This document shows positions 1 to 7,816 of a DNA stretch of 29,494 nucleotides, piece by piece. Source of the DNA: an uncultured Candidatus Peregrinibacteria bacterium (GTDB lineage: Bacteria; Patescibacteriota; Gracilibacteria; CAIRYL01); assembly GCA_903882825.1 (NCBI GenBank), contig CAIRYL010000080.1, positions 1-29,494 on the forward strand. Direction: 5' to 3'. Every line of letters begins with the position of its first letter. Positions within the stretch are counted from its first letter, which is position 1. The notes beneath the pieces were generated by a model. That model worked only from the letters and a program-made list of their open reading frames with translations, made no database searches and had not been told where the DNA came from. Made by a program: the position numbers and the translations under genes.

Positions 1-24
1 CGAGAATTTCTCGGGGCTTTTTTT
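1..24 (+). terminator. Right part of a Rho-independent terminator cut by the window edge
   Basis: The first bases form a self-complementary CGAGAA/TTCTCG stem followed by GGGGC and a T-run. The missing left arm was probably CCCCGAGAA, which would give a normal GC-capped terminator for a gene before the window. Only the right arm and T tract are visible. Confidence 0.55.
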
Positions 25-51
25 CTTTTTGATGCAATAGAAAATGTTTTT

Positions 52-819
52 ATGCTTCTTCCTGAAATCACGCCCAGCTTTATTGCCATTACTTCGCTTA
101 CCAGCTTTGCAGCGTGCTTTTTTTCAACTCTTTCTGGTGGAGGGGCGGGTCTCATTTTGCTCCCCATTCTTCTTTTTACCGGTATCCCCTTTGTTAACGC
201 TTTAGCAAGCCATAAATTGGCGGTTGGATTTATTGGAATTGGAAGCACTATAAAATTTGTACAGCAAAAACTCATTAACTGGAAAATGTTTTGGTGGAGT
301 GCTCTTATGGGTATTCCGTTTGTTATTTTGGGCACCCGTTTTGCGTCCGAAATAGACGGGAAAATTATGGAACCATTGGTAGGAGGCGTTATATTGGTAA
401 TGGTTGCTATTTCTTTTCTTAAAAAAACTGGAGGAGAAATTTTTGATCCGCAACCCTTTACCACTAAAAATATCATCGTCGGAAGCTTCCTTATTGCGCC
501 TATGGCGTTTTATTCTGGATTGATTTCCGCTGGAGCGGGTGTTTTTACTACTTTCCTCTACCTGTATCTTTTCAAATACGATCAACTGCATGCCACGGCT
601 ATGACACTTTCCGCGAATGGAATTTTTTGGAATGGAGTAGGAGCTGTTGCTCATATTTTTATGGGACATATTGTTTGGGCGCTTGCGCCAGGGCTTATTT
701 TAGGTGCGTTGTTAGGAAGTTATGCAGGGGCGGTAGTAGGAGTAAAAAAAGGGAACCGATTTTTACGATTTATGTTTTTGGGAACAGCCGGGCTTACGGG
801 AATTCTGCTACTCATCTAG
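52..819 (+). CDS. TauE/SafE (TSUP) family membrane permease
   Basis: This 255-residue protein is almost wholly hydrophobic, with about eight predicted membrane segments. It has the glycine-rich first repeat typical of TauE/SafE (DUF81) proteins (SGGGAGLILLPILLF near residues 28-42) and a matching second-half repeat near residues 155-170 (SGLISAGAGVFTTF). The family moves small organic or sulfur anions such as sulfite or sulfoacetate, or acts as an anion exporter; the substrate here cannot be read from sequence. Length matches the family (about 250). The ATG lies 28 bases after the upstream terminator, with no clear Shine-Dalgarno. A second, divergent member is at 23222-23992 on the other strand. 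Family assignment is firm; function is inference. Confidence 0.82.
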   Translation: MLLPEITPSFIAITSLTSFAACFFSTLSGGGAGLILLPILLFTGIPFVNALASHKLAVGFIGIGSTIKFVQQKLINWKMFWWSALMGIPFVILGTRFASEIDGKIMEPLVGGVILVMVAISFLKKTGGEIFDPQPFTTKNIIVGSFLIAPMAFYSGLISAGAGVFTTFLYLYLFKYDQLHATAMTLSANGIFWNGVGAVAHIFMGHIVWALAPGLILGALLGSYAGAVVGVKKGNRFLRFMFLGTAGLTGILLLI

Positions 820-875
820 AAAAAATCTTGCACTGAAAGCAATTTTTCGAGAAGATACCCTGGCATGTAAAAAAT

Positions 876-950
876 GCCGCCTTAGCTCAGTGGTAGAGCG
901 TTCCCATGGTAAGGGAGAGGTCTTGAGTTCAATCCTCAAAGGCGGCTCCA
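876..950 (+). tRNA. tRNA-Thr(GGT)
   Basis: Full cloverleaf: acceptor GCCGCCT (876-882) pairs with AGGCGGC (940-946); D arm GCTC/GAGC; anticodon stem TTCCC/GGGAG with loop ATGGTAA, giving anticodon GGT; T arm with GTTCAATC. CCA is encoded (948-950). Reads ACC/ACT. The next tRNA starts 11 bases downstream. Confidence 0.95.
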
Positions 951-961
951 TTTTTTTCTTT

Positions 962-1037
962 GCCGAAGTAGCTCAGTTGGTAGAGCAACGCACTCGTAAC
1001 GCGTAGGTCGTCGGTTCAATTCCGATCTTCGGCTCCA
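962..1037 (+). tRNA. tRNA-Thr(CGT)
   Basis: Acceptor GCCGAAG (962-968) pairs with CTTCGGC (1027-1033); D arm GCTC/GAGC; anticodon loop CTCGTAA gives CGT, reading ACG; T arm GTTCAATTC; CCA encoded (1035-1037). The anticodon stem ACGCA/CGCGT has an A-C mismatch at the 31-39 pair next to the loop, which is unusual but otherwise the cloverleaf is intact. Tandem with tRNA-Thr(GGT), probably one transcript. Confidence 0.93.
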
Positions 1038-1062
1038 GGTTTTTGTTTTTTTAAAAGACATC

Positions 1063-1088
1063 ATCCCTGGTATTCGGGATTTTTTTAT
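1063..1088 (+). terminator. Terminator after the tRNA-Thr pair
   Basis: Inverted repeat ATCCC (1063-1067) / GGGAT (1076-1080), loop of eight bases, followed by seven T residues. It is placed to end the tRNA transcript and lies 30 bases before rlmE. The stem is short, so strength is uncertain. Confidence 0.5.
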
Positions 1089-1117
1089 TTCTATAGTCGA
1101 ATCTCCTTCTTTTCTGT

Positions 1118-1732
1118 ATGCCAAAAGCCTATTCTCCACAAGATTCTTATTTTCATTTGGCGAAAAAAATGGGATACCGCGCCAGAAGTGCCTTTAAATT
1201 AGAAGAAATTTTAGAAAAAAATTCTTCTCTTTTGTCTCCTACTGCCAATATTGTAGACCTGGGCAGTGCTCCTGGAAGTTTTTTGCAAGTGCTTCAAAAA
1301 TGGCAAAAAAAAGGAAAACTCTGTGGAGTAGATCTGAATCCCATTGATCCATTTCCTCATGCTCATGCTGAAACATTTCAATGTTTTGTAGGAGACGTTT
1401 TTTTGGATGAAACGCTTGTAAAAGTACTTCATTTTTTACAAAGTGAAAAAGTCGATCTCATTACTTCAGATCTTGCTCCTCATACTTCTGGGATACGAGA
1501 TATTGACCAATGGAAAAGCATTGAACTGAATGAGCGGGTTTTAGAAGTAGCAGAAAAAATTTTAAAACCTGGAGGGAATCTTATTACTAAAATTTTTCAG
1601 GGAGAAGATTTTCAAGAATTTTGGACTCAATCTTTTCGTTCTCGGTTTAAAATGGCAACCGTATTTAAACCTCAAGCTTGTAGAGACCGAAGTTTTGAGG
1701 TTTTTTTAATTGGACGAGGATGGAAAGTTTAA
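1118..1732 (+). CDS. rlmE: 23S rRNA (uridine-2'-O-)methyltransferase RlmE/FtsJ
   Basis: 204 residues, the usual size of RrmJ/FtsJ. It transfers a methyl group from S-adenosylmethionine to the 2'-OH of a conserved uridine (U2552 in E. coli) in the ribosomal A-loop, late in 50S assembly. The RrmJ Rossmann core is clear: N-terminal YRARSAFKL, SAM motif I VDLGSAPGSF (residues 46-55), and the catalytic K-D-K-E tetrad at K27, D118 (SDLAP), K158 (LITKIF) and E194 (SFEVFLIG). The ATG at 1118 gives the expected N-terminus. The stop overlaps the end of the convergent queD by four bases, so each gene's mRNA end lies in the other. Confidence 0.93.
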   Translation: MPKAYSPQDSYFHLAKKMGYRARSAFKLEEILEKNSSLLSPTANIVDLGSAPGSFLQVLQKWQKKGKLCGVDLNPIDPFPHAHAETFQCFVGDVFLDETLVKVLHFLQSEKVDLITSDLAPHTSGIRDIDQWKSIELNERVLEVAEKILKPGGNLITKIFQGEDFQEFWTQSFRSRFKMATVFKPQACRDRSFEVFLIGRGWKV

Positions 1733-2088
1733 AAACTCTTTCCGCCCCTATACGTTACCAGAGAGGTGGGTGTTTCCCAGACTTTTACTTCAAAAATTGG
1801 GATTTTTTTCTCTTCCATTTTTTCCCAAATATATTCTGCCATATTTTCAGCAGAAGGATTTTCAAGATGGTCGTTTAGAAGTTGGTGGTCCCACAGATCT
1901 ACAATTTCTTTTTTTACCGTTTTTTTGAGTTCTACAAAATCAAATGCCATCCCCGTTTTTTCATCTTTTTGTGCCTGAACAGTCACCTGAATTTTATAGG
2001 TGTGTCCATGCACGGTTTCACATTTTCCTTCATAAAAAGGTAAAAAATGAGCGCTGTCAAAAATAAATTCTTTTGTAACGAGAAACAT
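1729..2088 (-). CDS. queD: 6-carboxytetrahydropterin synthase / PTPS family protein QueD
   Basis: 119 residues from the ATG at 2088; a longer reading frame to 2154 adds 22 unconserved residues and is not preferred. Zinc ligands are visible at H14 (FDSAHFL) and H27/H29 (VHGHTY); the catalytic Cys is C23 and the Asp/His pair D67-H68 (WDHQLL) is present, with E105 (VWETP) near the end. QueD converts dihydroneopterin triphosphate to 6-carboxytetrahydropterin for queuosine and other 7-deazaguanines. No queC, queE or queF is in the window, so pathway completeness is unknown; a pterin role (PTPS) is the alternative. It is the last gene of a likely metK - membrane protein - queD run, 47 bases after its neighbour. 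Confidence 0.88.
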   Translation of the reverse strand: MFLVTKEFIFDSAHFLPFYEGKCETVHGHTYKIQVTVQAQKDEKTGMAFDFVELKKTVKKEIVDLWDHQLLNDHLENPSAENMAEYIWEKMEEKKIPIFEVKVWETPTSLVTYRGGKSF

Positions 2089-2135
2089 AAAAAATAAAAA
2101 AAAATTCTCTTTTTCTTCAAATATCTCTGGTATTT

Positions 2136-2510
2136 TTATCCTTTTTTCTCCCAAAAAAATGCTTCCACAAACACTGCCATTAACAACAGCAACACTGCTT
2201 CAATCCAGCTAAAGAGAGAAAATTGTTGAAAAACTACTGCAATAATGGACATCACTCCTAAAATAATTCCTTGTCGTACCGAAATTTGTAAGCAGGAAAG
2301 TGATGACCTAGCAGGAGAAAAAACCTTTTTTGAAAGCGCTCCAAAAAGAGCGTAACTCGAAGAAAGAGCTAAAAAAAGAGTAGCATAAAACGCTGGAAAT
2401 GCTATTTCTGGAGATTCAACAGGGGATACTTTTGTGTATACGAGTCCCCAAGCACTCCAAGAAATAAGAAGGGTAATAAGCAGTCCCCAAAAGGCAAGGT
2501 GTCTCCACAT
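2136..2510 (-). CDS. Small four-helix membrane protein, function unknown
   Basis: 124 residues with four likely membrane helices (about 4-25, 36-59, 78-98 and 103-120) joined by short loops and ending in a charged EKKG tail. I recognise no enzymatic motif. The helices account for nearly the whole protein, and the only notable soluble stretch is a basic loop near residues 60-76. It sits between metK (stop 24 bases upstream) and queD on the same strand, so co-transcription is likely, but the neighbours do not suggest a shared membrane process. Start is ATG at 2510. Confidence 0.6.
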   Translation of the reverse strand: MWRHLAFWGLLITLLISWSAWGLVYTKVSPVESPEIAFPAFYATLFLALSSSYALFGALSKKVFSPARSSLSCLQISVRQGIILGVMSIIAVVFQQFSLFSWIEAVLLLLMAVFVEAFFWEKKG

Positions 2511-2534
2511 ACAGTAATTAATAAAAATCCATTT

Positions 2535-3671
2535 TTAAAATCCTTGTAATTCATGTTTTTTATCAAGAGCTTCCCATGAAAATTCTGGTCGACCAAAATG
2601 TCCATAACAAGCAGTATTTTGGTATATTGGTTTTTTCAGATCGAGCTCTGCAATAATATCTCCTGGTTTGAGCGGAAAAGTTTTGCGTACTATTGTTTCC
2701 AGAACTTCATCTGAAAACTTTCCGGTTCCAAAGGTTTCTACCAGCAAAGAAATAGGTTCTGCCATTCCAATGGCGTACGAAATTTCTATTTGGCATTTAT
2801 CGGCGAGTCCCGCTGAAACAATATTTTTCGCTATATATCTGGCAATATATGCGCCACTGCGGTCTACCTTTGAAGGATCTTTCCCAGAAAATGCGCCACC
2901 ACCGTGTGGTGCATATCCACCGTATGTATCTACAATAATTTTTCGTCCAGTAAGTCCTGCGTCTCCTTGTGGTCCTCCTACTATAAAACTTCCTGAAGGA
3001 TTGATATGAAAAATTGTTTTTTCATCAATCCAATTTTTTAAAATAGGGTTAATAACTAATTCGTGGATTATTTCCTGAAGTGTTTTTTGAGAAATATTAG
3101 GGTCATGTTGTGCGGAAATAACAACTGTATGCACTCTTTTTGGCTTTCCATCCACATATTCTACGGTTACTTGTGTTTTTCCATCAGGTCTTAATCCATG
3201 TGCCAACCCTTCGTGCCTAATTTTTGCAAGTCTGGCAGAAAGTTCATGCGCGAGTGCAATAGGAAGTGGCATGAATTCTTCTGTTTCCCGACATGCGAAT
3301 CCAAACATCATGCCTTGATCTCCTGCTCCTAGCTCTTTTTGTTCGAGTACGGCGTGTGCAATTTCTGGACTTTGTTCTTCTACTGCCGACATTACCGAAC
3401 ATCCGTGAGCATCAAATCCCATTTCTGAATTTGTATATCCAATACGTTCTATTACGCCACGGCTGACGCTTTGGAAATCGACATAACTACTCGTAGAAAG
3501 TTCTCCAAATAAAAAAATAAGCCCTGTTTTTGTCGCACATTCTACTGCTACTCTTCCGTGAGGGTCATGAGCGAGAACGGTATCTAAAATGGCATCCGAT
3601 ATTTGGTCACACATTTTATCAGGATGTCCTTCGGTAACGCTTTCTGATGTAAAAAGAAAATTTTTAGACAT
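2535..3671 (-). CDS. metK: S-adenosylmethionine synthetase MetK
   Basis: 378 residues from ATG 3671; an upstream extension to 3707 adds 12 unconserved residues. MetK makes SAM from ATP and methionine in the cytoplasm. Diagnostic motifs: TSESVTEGHPDK (residues 8-19, active-site His16), GAGDQG in the ATP loop, GGGAFSGKDPSKVDRS (phosphate-binding loop), and the C-terminal NTACYGHFG. Length agrees with bacterial MetK (380-400). The product feeds the methyltransferase RlmE nearby, though on the other strand. No SAM riboswitch is seen in the 120-base divergent spacer with the gene at 3793. Likely first gene of metK - membrane protein - queD. Confidence 0.96.
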   Translation of the reverse strand: MSKNFLFTSESVTEGHPDKMCDQISDAILDTVLAHDPHGRVAVECATKTGLIFLFGELSTSSYVDFQSVSRGVIERIGYTNSEMGFDAHGCSVMSAVEEQSPEIAHAVLEQKELGAGDQGMMFGFACRETEEFMPLPIALAHELSARLAKIRHEGLAHGLRPDGKTQVTVEYVDGKPKRVHTVVISAQHDPNISQKTLQEIIHELVINPILKNWIDEKTIFHINPSGSFIVGGPQGDAGLTGRKIIVDTYGGYAPHGGGAFSGKDPSKVDRSGAYIARYIAKNIVSAGLADKCQIEISYAIGMAEPISLLVETFGTGKFSDEVLETIVRKTFPLKPGDIIAELDLKKPIYQNTACYGHFGRPEFSWEALDKKHELQGF

Positions 3672-3792
3672 ATGAACAATACAAAATACTTGACGAGAAC
3701 ATCCCATAACGGGAAAAATATAATTTTTTTAATGTTCACATTGGTGAGTATAACAAAAAAAATAAGAAGAGAATTTTTTTTATTACATTTCT

Positions 3793-4050
3793 ATGAAGAT
3801 GAAAAAACCAAGGCTTACTGATACAGGAAACATTTGTAAAGCATTACTTTTTGCTTTTTCTGTTGCTCTTAATATGTATCAATCCCATAAAAATAATATA
3901 CTTGAAACACAAATAATAGTTCAAAGAGAAAAAATGTTAGAGGTATTACGTGGGAAATGCCCTCAAAAAGTAAAAACAATCGATTTTGCGTCTCTTCAAA
4001 AACCAGATGCACAAAAAGGAATAAATAATACCACCTGTACAAATATTTGA
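3793..4050 (+). CDS. Small single-pass membrane protein, unknown
   Basis: 85 residues with one hydrophobic segment (about 15-30, CKALLFAFSVALNMY) after a basic N-terminus, followed by a charged, possibly helical region (residues 36-55) and a polar tail. There is no lipobox, and no known family is recognised. The positive N-terminus suggests N-in topology with the C-terminal part outside, but this is inferred. It is divergent from metK and convergent with the HAD gene, which ends one base away (4052). Base composition matches neighbours. It could be real or a lineage-specific orphan. Confidence 0.45.
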   Translation: MKMKKPRLTDTGNICKALLFAFSVALNMYQSHKNNILETQIIVQREKMLEVLRGKCPQKVKTIDFASLQKPDAQKGINNTTCTNI

Positions 4051-4051
4051 T

Positions 4052-4699
4052 TTATATTTTCGGCAGTATTCCTGTCCAAATTCTATCAGCATTTATAAGT
4101 TTTTGATTTTCGTTGACTCCGTTTCTGACTCCTATTGTTTGCATTCCCGCACGTTTTCCAGCCAAAAGTCCGTTATCACTATCTTCAATAACGAGACATT
4201 GGAAAGGGGGAATTCCTATTCGTTTTGAGGCTAAAAGATAAATATCAGGTTCTGGTTTTCCTTTTCCCTCTACATCATCCGCAGAAACAATTATCTTAAA
4301 ATAGGGCGCAATTCCTGTTTTTTCGAGCGCTTTATAAATCCAAACATACGGTGAAGAGCTTACGAGAGCACAGGGAATATTTTTTTGAGAAAGATCTTGT
4401 AATAGCGTTAAAACGTTTGGAGAAAGTTCTATTTTTGAATAGACATGCGTGAGTCCAAAAAGAAGATAGCGTTCTAAAAATTCTTGTTGAGGAAGAGGAA
4501 GCTCAAAATTTTTTTGCAAAGTTTTAAAAATCCCAAGAGGAGATTTTCCTAAAAATGTTTGTTCATCATGCCCTTCTAGCTTATTTCCAACCAGTGATTT
4601 AAAAAAATCTATTTCGCACTGTGCCCAAATATGTTCAGAGGTAATCAGTACGCCATCCATATCAAAAAGAACTGCAGAGAAAGAAATTTGAGGATTCAT
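4052..4699 (-). CDS. HAD-superfamily phosphatase, beta-phosphoglucomutase-like
   Basis: 215 residues with all four HAD motifs: motif I FDMDGVL (nucleophile D13, acid/base D15), motif II VSSSP (near residue 113), motif III lysine in GKGKPEPDIYL, and motif IV VIEDSDNG. The helical cap between motif I and II is the C1 type seen in phosphoglucomutase and 2-deoxyglucose-6-phosphatase relatives. The substrate is a small phosphorylated metabolite, not identifiable from sequence. It starts only four bases after the hisG stop, so the two are almost certainly co-transcribed. A histidinol-phosphatase role is possible from context but is speculation. Start ATG 4699. Confidence 0.85.
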   Translation of the reverse strand: MNPQISFSAVLFDMDGVLITSEHIWAQCEIDFFKSLVGNKLEGHDEQTFLGKSPLGIFKTLQKNFELPLPQQEFLERYLLFGLTHVYSKIELSPNVLTLLQDLSQKNIPCALVSSSPYVWIYKALEKTGIAPYFKIIVSADDVEGKGKPEPDIYLLASKRIGIPPFQCLVIEDSDNGLLAGKRAGMQTIGVRNGVNENQKLINADRIWTGILPKI

Positions 4700-4703
4700 T
4701 TTT

Positions 4704-5591
4704 TTAAAAAATAACTCGTTCTACGGGCATTACTAAAATACCACTTGCTCCTGCTTCTTTTAAAGCTTCTAGGCGATGCCAAAAATGTATGTCTTCTTCT
4801 ACTACCGCATGAATGGACATCATTTCTGCAGTTGCTAAAGGCGTTATAGTTGGACTTTTTAATCCCGGAAGAATATCAATAATTTTTGCGAGCGATGATT
4901 TTGGGGCATTCATAATAATGGATTTGAGTTTTTTGGCATTTAAAACGGATCGAATTCGAAAAAGAAAAGATGTAATAATTTCAGTTTTTTGAGAATTCTT
5001 CGCATGTATTGGCTCTGGTGGAGCAATAAGCACTGCTTGGGAAGGGAATACTGATTCTAATTTTTTGAGACGATGTTCCGCTAACGTGCTCCCCGTAGAG
5101 ACAATATCAAAAATAGCTTCTGCAATATCGAGTGAAGGTGCAATTTCCACCGATCCACTCATGGGAATAATTTCTGCAGAAACTTTTTTTTCCTCTAAAT
5201 ATTGACGTAAAATACGTGAGTAACTCGTAGCAATCCGGCGCCCAGAAAGATCAGAAATGGAGTGAATTTTACTATTTTCTGGTACCGCCAAACAAATAGA
5301 ACATTTTCCAAATCCAAGGTTTTCAATAGTGATAATGCGAGTATCTGGGTTTTGTGCCAGTGTATTCTCTCCTACAATTCCGAGGTCGGCTGTGCCATTG
5401 GCAACCATTTCCGGAATATCAGAAACACGGAGAAATAAAATTTCCATTGGAAAATCTTTGGATTTTGCCAAAAGTGTTCGAGATCCAAAAGAAAAAGAAA
5501 ATCCTGCATGTTGCAAGAGATTCAGGCTTTCTTCTCCGAGTCGTCCAGATTTTTGGACAGCGATACGTAAAAGAGAAATATCACGTTTCAT
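4704..5591 (-). CDS. hisG: ATP phosphoribosyltransferase, long form (HisG)
   Basis: 295 residues, the length of HisG(L). The enzyme joins ATP and PRPP, the first and feedback-controlled step of histidine synthesis. Visible: N-terminal LRIAVQKSGRLGEESLNLL, DLGIVGENTL, RIATSYSRILRQYL, the PRPP loop in the region EAIFDIVSTGSTLAEHRL (near residues 158-175), and a C-terminal ACT-like regulatory domain (about 220-295; SIHAVVEEDIHFWHRLEALKEAGA) that in relatives binds histidine. That domain means no HisZ partner is needed. No other his gene is in the window. RNase J ends 9 bases upstream and the HAD gene starts 4 bases downstream. A TATAAT sits at 5600-5605 just before the ATG, overlapping the RNase J stop, without a good -35. 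Confidence 0.93.
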   Translation of the reverse strand: MKRDISLLRIAVQKSGRLGEESLNLLQHAGFSFSFGSRTLLAKSKDFPMEILFLRVSDIPEMVANGTADLGIVGENTLAQNPDTRIITIENLGFGKCSICLAVPENSKIHSISDLSGRRIATSYSRILRQYLEEKKVSAEIIPMSGSVEIAPSLDIAEAIFDIVSTGSTLAEHRLKKLESVFPSQAVLIAPPEPIHAKNSQKTEIITSFLFRIRSVLNAKKLKSIIMNAPKSSLAKIIDILPGLKSPTITPLATAEMMSIHAVVEEDIHFWHRLEALKEAGASGILVMPVERVIF

Positions 5592-5600
5592 AGTTTTTGA

Positions 5601-7502
5601 TTATACTAAATTTACAATAGTCATTACCACGGGCTCTTTATCAGTCTTTTTTAAAAGAACTGTTCGGAGGTGTTTTTCCATTTCTTCTCGAATATGTATT
5701 TCTTTCACTTTTTCTTGAAATTTTTCATACACTCTTTGAAACGCAATTTTTGCTTCTTCTACTAATCCTTCATGTATTTTTTTATCATCTAAAAATCCTC
5801 TGGAAATAATGCGAGGATCCCGAAATAAACTTCTGTTTCTCGTAGAAACATCGAGTGAAACTACCACCACACCTCCTGCAGAAAGAATATTTCTATCTTT
5901 TAAAATATGACTTGCAATCCCATCTGATCCGCTCCCTTCAATAAAAATAAGGTCTACGGGTACCTTTTCTTTTGTTTTTCGAACTTCGGCATTACAAATT
6001 TCTATTACATCTCCATTTTCAATTAAAATAGAAGATTTTTCATCGTATCCGAGTGATTCCATCACTAATTTTCGATGCCCAACTCTCATAAAATATTCTC
6101 CATGAATAGGAATAATATTTTTTGGTTTTATTAAAGAGTGCATTAAAAGAAGATCACCCTGATAGGCGTGTCCTGATGTATAAATACTCATATCAACACT
6201 GGTAATTACTTTTGCTCCTTTTCTATGAAGTTCATCAATAACTCGATATATGGGGCGTTCGTTTCCAGGAATAGGAGAAGAAGAAAATGCGATGGTATCT
6301 TGAAAATCTACTTTTATAAAAGGGTGTTCATCTCGTGCGATACGAGAGAGAGCCGCCAAAGGTTCTCCTTGTGATCCAGTGGTGAGTACCAGAATTTCGT
6401 GCGGAGGATACTCGGAAATATGTGGTCCCAGTTTTCGTACATGCGATTTTGGAAGATTAATAAATCCTAAATTATGGGCAATTTCTAAATTCCCCAACAT
6501 GGACCGACCACTGACAAATATTTTTCGTCCGTGTTTAATGGCGGCTTCTACAATTAATTTTAATCGTCCGATAGAGCTTGAAAAAGTGGCGACAATAAGT
6601 CTCCCAGTTGTTTCTCGTACCATTCTTTCAATATCTAATCGAATGTCTTTTTCAGATGGGCAAAATCCCTTTTTAAGAGCGTTTGTGGAATCTGCAAAAA
6701 TAGCATCTATCCCACGTTTTTCAAAATCTACCAATTTGCTAAAATGGCAAGCAACACCATCTGCAGGCGTAAAATCAAATTTAAAATCTCCAGTGTGTAC
6801 CATTTTTCCAGCGGGAGTTTCAATATAAATTCCACAAGAATCAGGAATGGAATGATTCACTCGAAAATATTCTACTCGAAAACTGCCTAACGCAAAAATT
6901 CCATCTGTATCTGGATTTACTTCGTATACTTTTCCCTTTTGAAGAAGATCAAATTCTTTTAAACGCTCTTCAATGAGTCCTTTTGTGAGACGGGTGGCAT
7001 AAATAGGTGGGAAATTTAATCTGGGCCATACATGTTGCAGTGCCCCAATATGGTCAAGATGGCCATGCGTAATAAGAATGGCTTTTACATTTTGTTTTTT
7101 TTGTTCGGCGTATGAAATATCTGGAATAACATAGTCAATGCCAGGCATTCCTTCTTCTGGGAATTGGAGTCCTGCATCAATGAGAACCATTTCATTCCCA
7201 AACTCCACTGCCATACAATTTTTTCCGACTTCATTCAACCCTCCTAAAGGAATAACTCGCATCGGTTTTCCAGAAGAATTTTGAGGAGTATAAGTTTTTT
7301 TTATTTCTAGAGGGTTTTGTGGTTTTTGAGGGATATTTCGGTTCTGTTCTGATTGAGGATTTTTTGAAAATGGCTTATGATGATTTGTTTTTTTTTGAAA
7401 AGGTGGGAGAGAATGAGGACTAGATGATTTTTGAAGAGGTAACTCCACTTTTGGAGTTGATGGATTCGTAACTTTTTGAATCCATCCTGTAAGCTTATCC
7501 AT
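5601..7502 (-). CDS. rnj: Ribonuclease J (metallo-beta-lactamase/beta-CASP)
   Basis: 633 residues from ATG 7502; the longer frame to 7556 adds 18 residues and is not preferred. RNase J is a 5'-3' exonuclease and endonuclease for mRNA decay and rRNA processing. The catalytic core starts near residue 81 (MRVIPLGGLNEVGKN), with the zinc motif HGHLDH at residues 146-151, a later HTGDFKFD, the beta-CASP domain (SSSIGRLKLIVEAA, SGRSMLGN), and PIHGEYFM near the C-terminal ligand. The C-terminal RNase J domain is present (VRKTKEKVPVDLIFIEGSG). The first 78 residues are a low-complexity Pro/Lys/Gln/Asn tail, probably disordered. It is preceded by a leader of over 200 bases containing a strong hairpin and followed closely by hisG. 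Confidence 0.94.
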   Translation of the reverse strand: MDKLTGWIQKVTNPSTPKVELPLQKSSSPHSLPPFQKKTNHHKPFSKNPQSEQNRNIPQKPQNPLEIKKTYTPQNSSGKPMRVIPLGGLNEVGKNCMAVEFGNEMVLIDAGLQFPEEGMPGIDYVIPDISYAEQKKQNVKAILITHGHLDHIGALQHVWPRLNFPPIYATRLTKGLIEERLKEFDLLQKGKVYEVNPDTDGIFALGSFRVEYFRVNHSIPDSCGIYIETPAGKMVHTGDFKFDFTPADGVACHFSKLVDFEKRGIDAIFADSTNALKKGFCPSEKDIRLDIERMVRETTGRLIVATFSSSIGRLKLIVEAAIKHGRKIFVSGRSMLGNLEIAHNLGFINLPKSHVRKLGPHISEYPPHEILVLTTGSQGEPLAALSRIARDEHPFIKVDFQDTIAFSSSPIPGNERPIYRVIDELHRKGAKVITSVDMSIYTSGHAYQGDLLLMHSLIKPKNIIPIHGEYFMRVGHRKLVMESLGYDEKSSILIENGDVIEICNAEVRKTKEKVPVDLIFIEGSGSDGIASHILKDRNILSAGGVVVVSLDVSTRNRSLFRDPRIISRGFLDDKKIHEGLVEEAKIAFQRVYEKFQEKVKEIHIREEMEKHLRTVLLKKTDKEPVVMTIVNLV

Positions 7503-7816
7503 AAAATAATGGTTTAAAAAAATAAAATAATGAAGTGTTCGAGTGGTGATATACAATGATTTTCTTCTGAAGAAGGATGATTATTATGGGAATAATCGAG
7601 GAGAAAATAGATATAAACGCCAGAAAGAGGGGAGACAGACGGATAAAAATCCATCTGGAGAAAACCAAGAGTTTTTAAGACTTTTTCAAAAAATATTTTA
7701 AAATTATTTTTCTCTATAAAACACTTCAATATCTTTATATTGCCGAAATATCTGTAAAAATCAATCTTTTATTTTTATTCCCATTTTTGTGGATTATGTA
7801 TTTTTTAGGAATATTT
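7503..7816 (-). other. Long structured leader of RNase J / spacer to the DedA gene
   Basis: There is no convincing gene in these 314 bases. On the minus strand they hold the region between the end of the DedA gene and the RNase J ATG. A 9-bp hairpin with a TTTT loop is at 7636-7657 (arms CAGATGGAT and ATCCGTCTG on the transcript, one G-T pair). Two copies of an 8-base sequence in opposite orientation (GAAGTGTT 7532-7539, AACACTTC 7719-7726) could close a larger domain of about 190 bases. A 71-codon frame with a TTG start spans much of it but has no family likeness. I see no known riboswitch. Confidence 0.4.

Noticed and set aside
936..1139. Minus-strand frame over the tRNA-Thr(CGT) gene
   Set aside because: It reads through a tRNA gene and its terminator, and has no protein-like features.
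3672..3792. SAM riboswitch before metK
   Set aside because: The spacer is short, T-rich and lacks the paired elements of known SAM riboswitches.
7514..7729. 71-codon TTG-started frame in the RNase J leader
   Set aside because: It has no homology-like pattern, overlaps the hairpin and the RNase J start, and is best explained as leader sequence.
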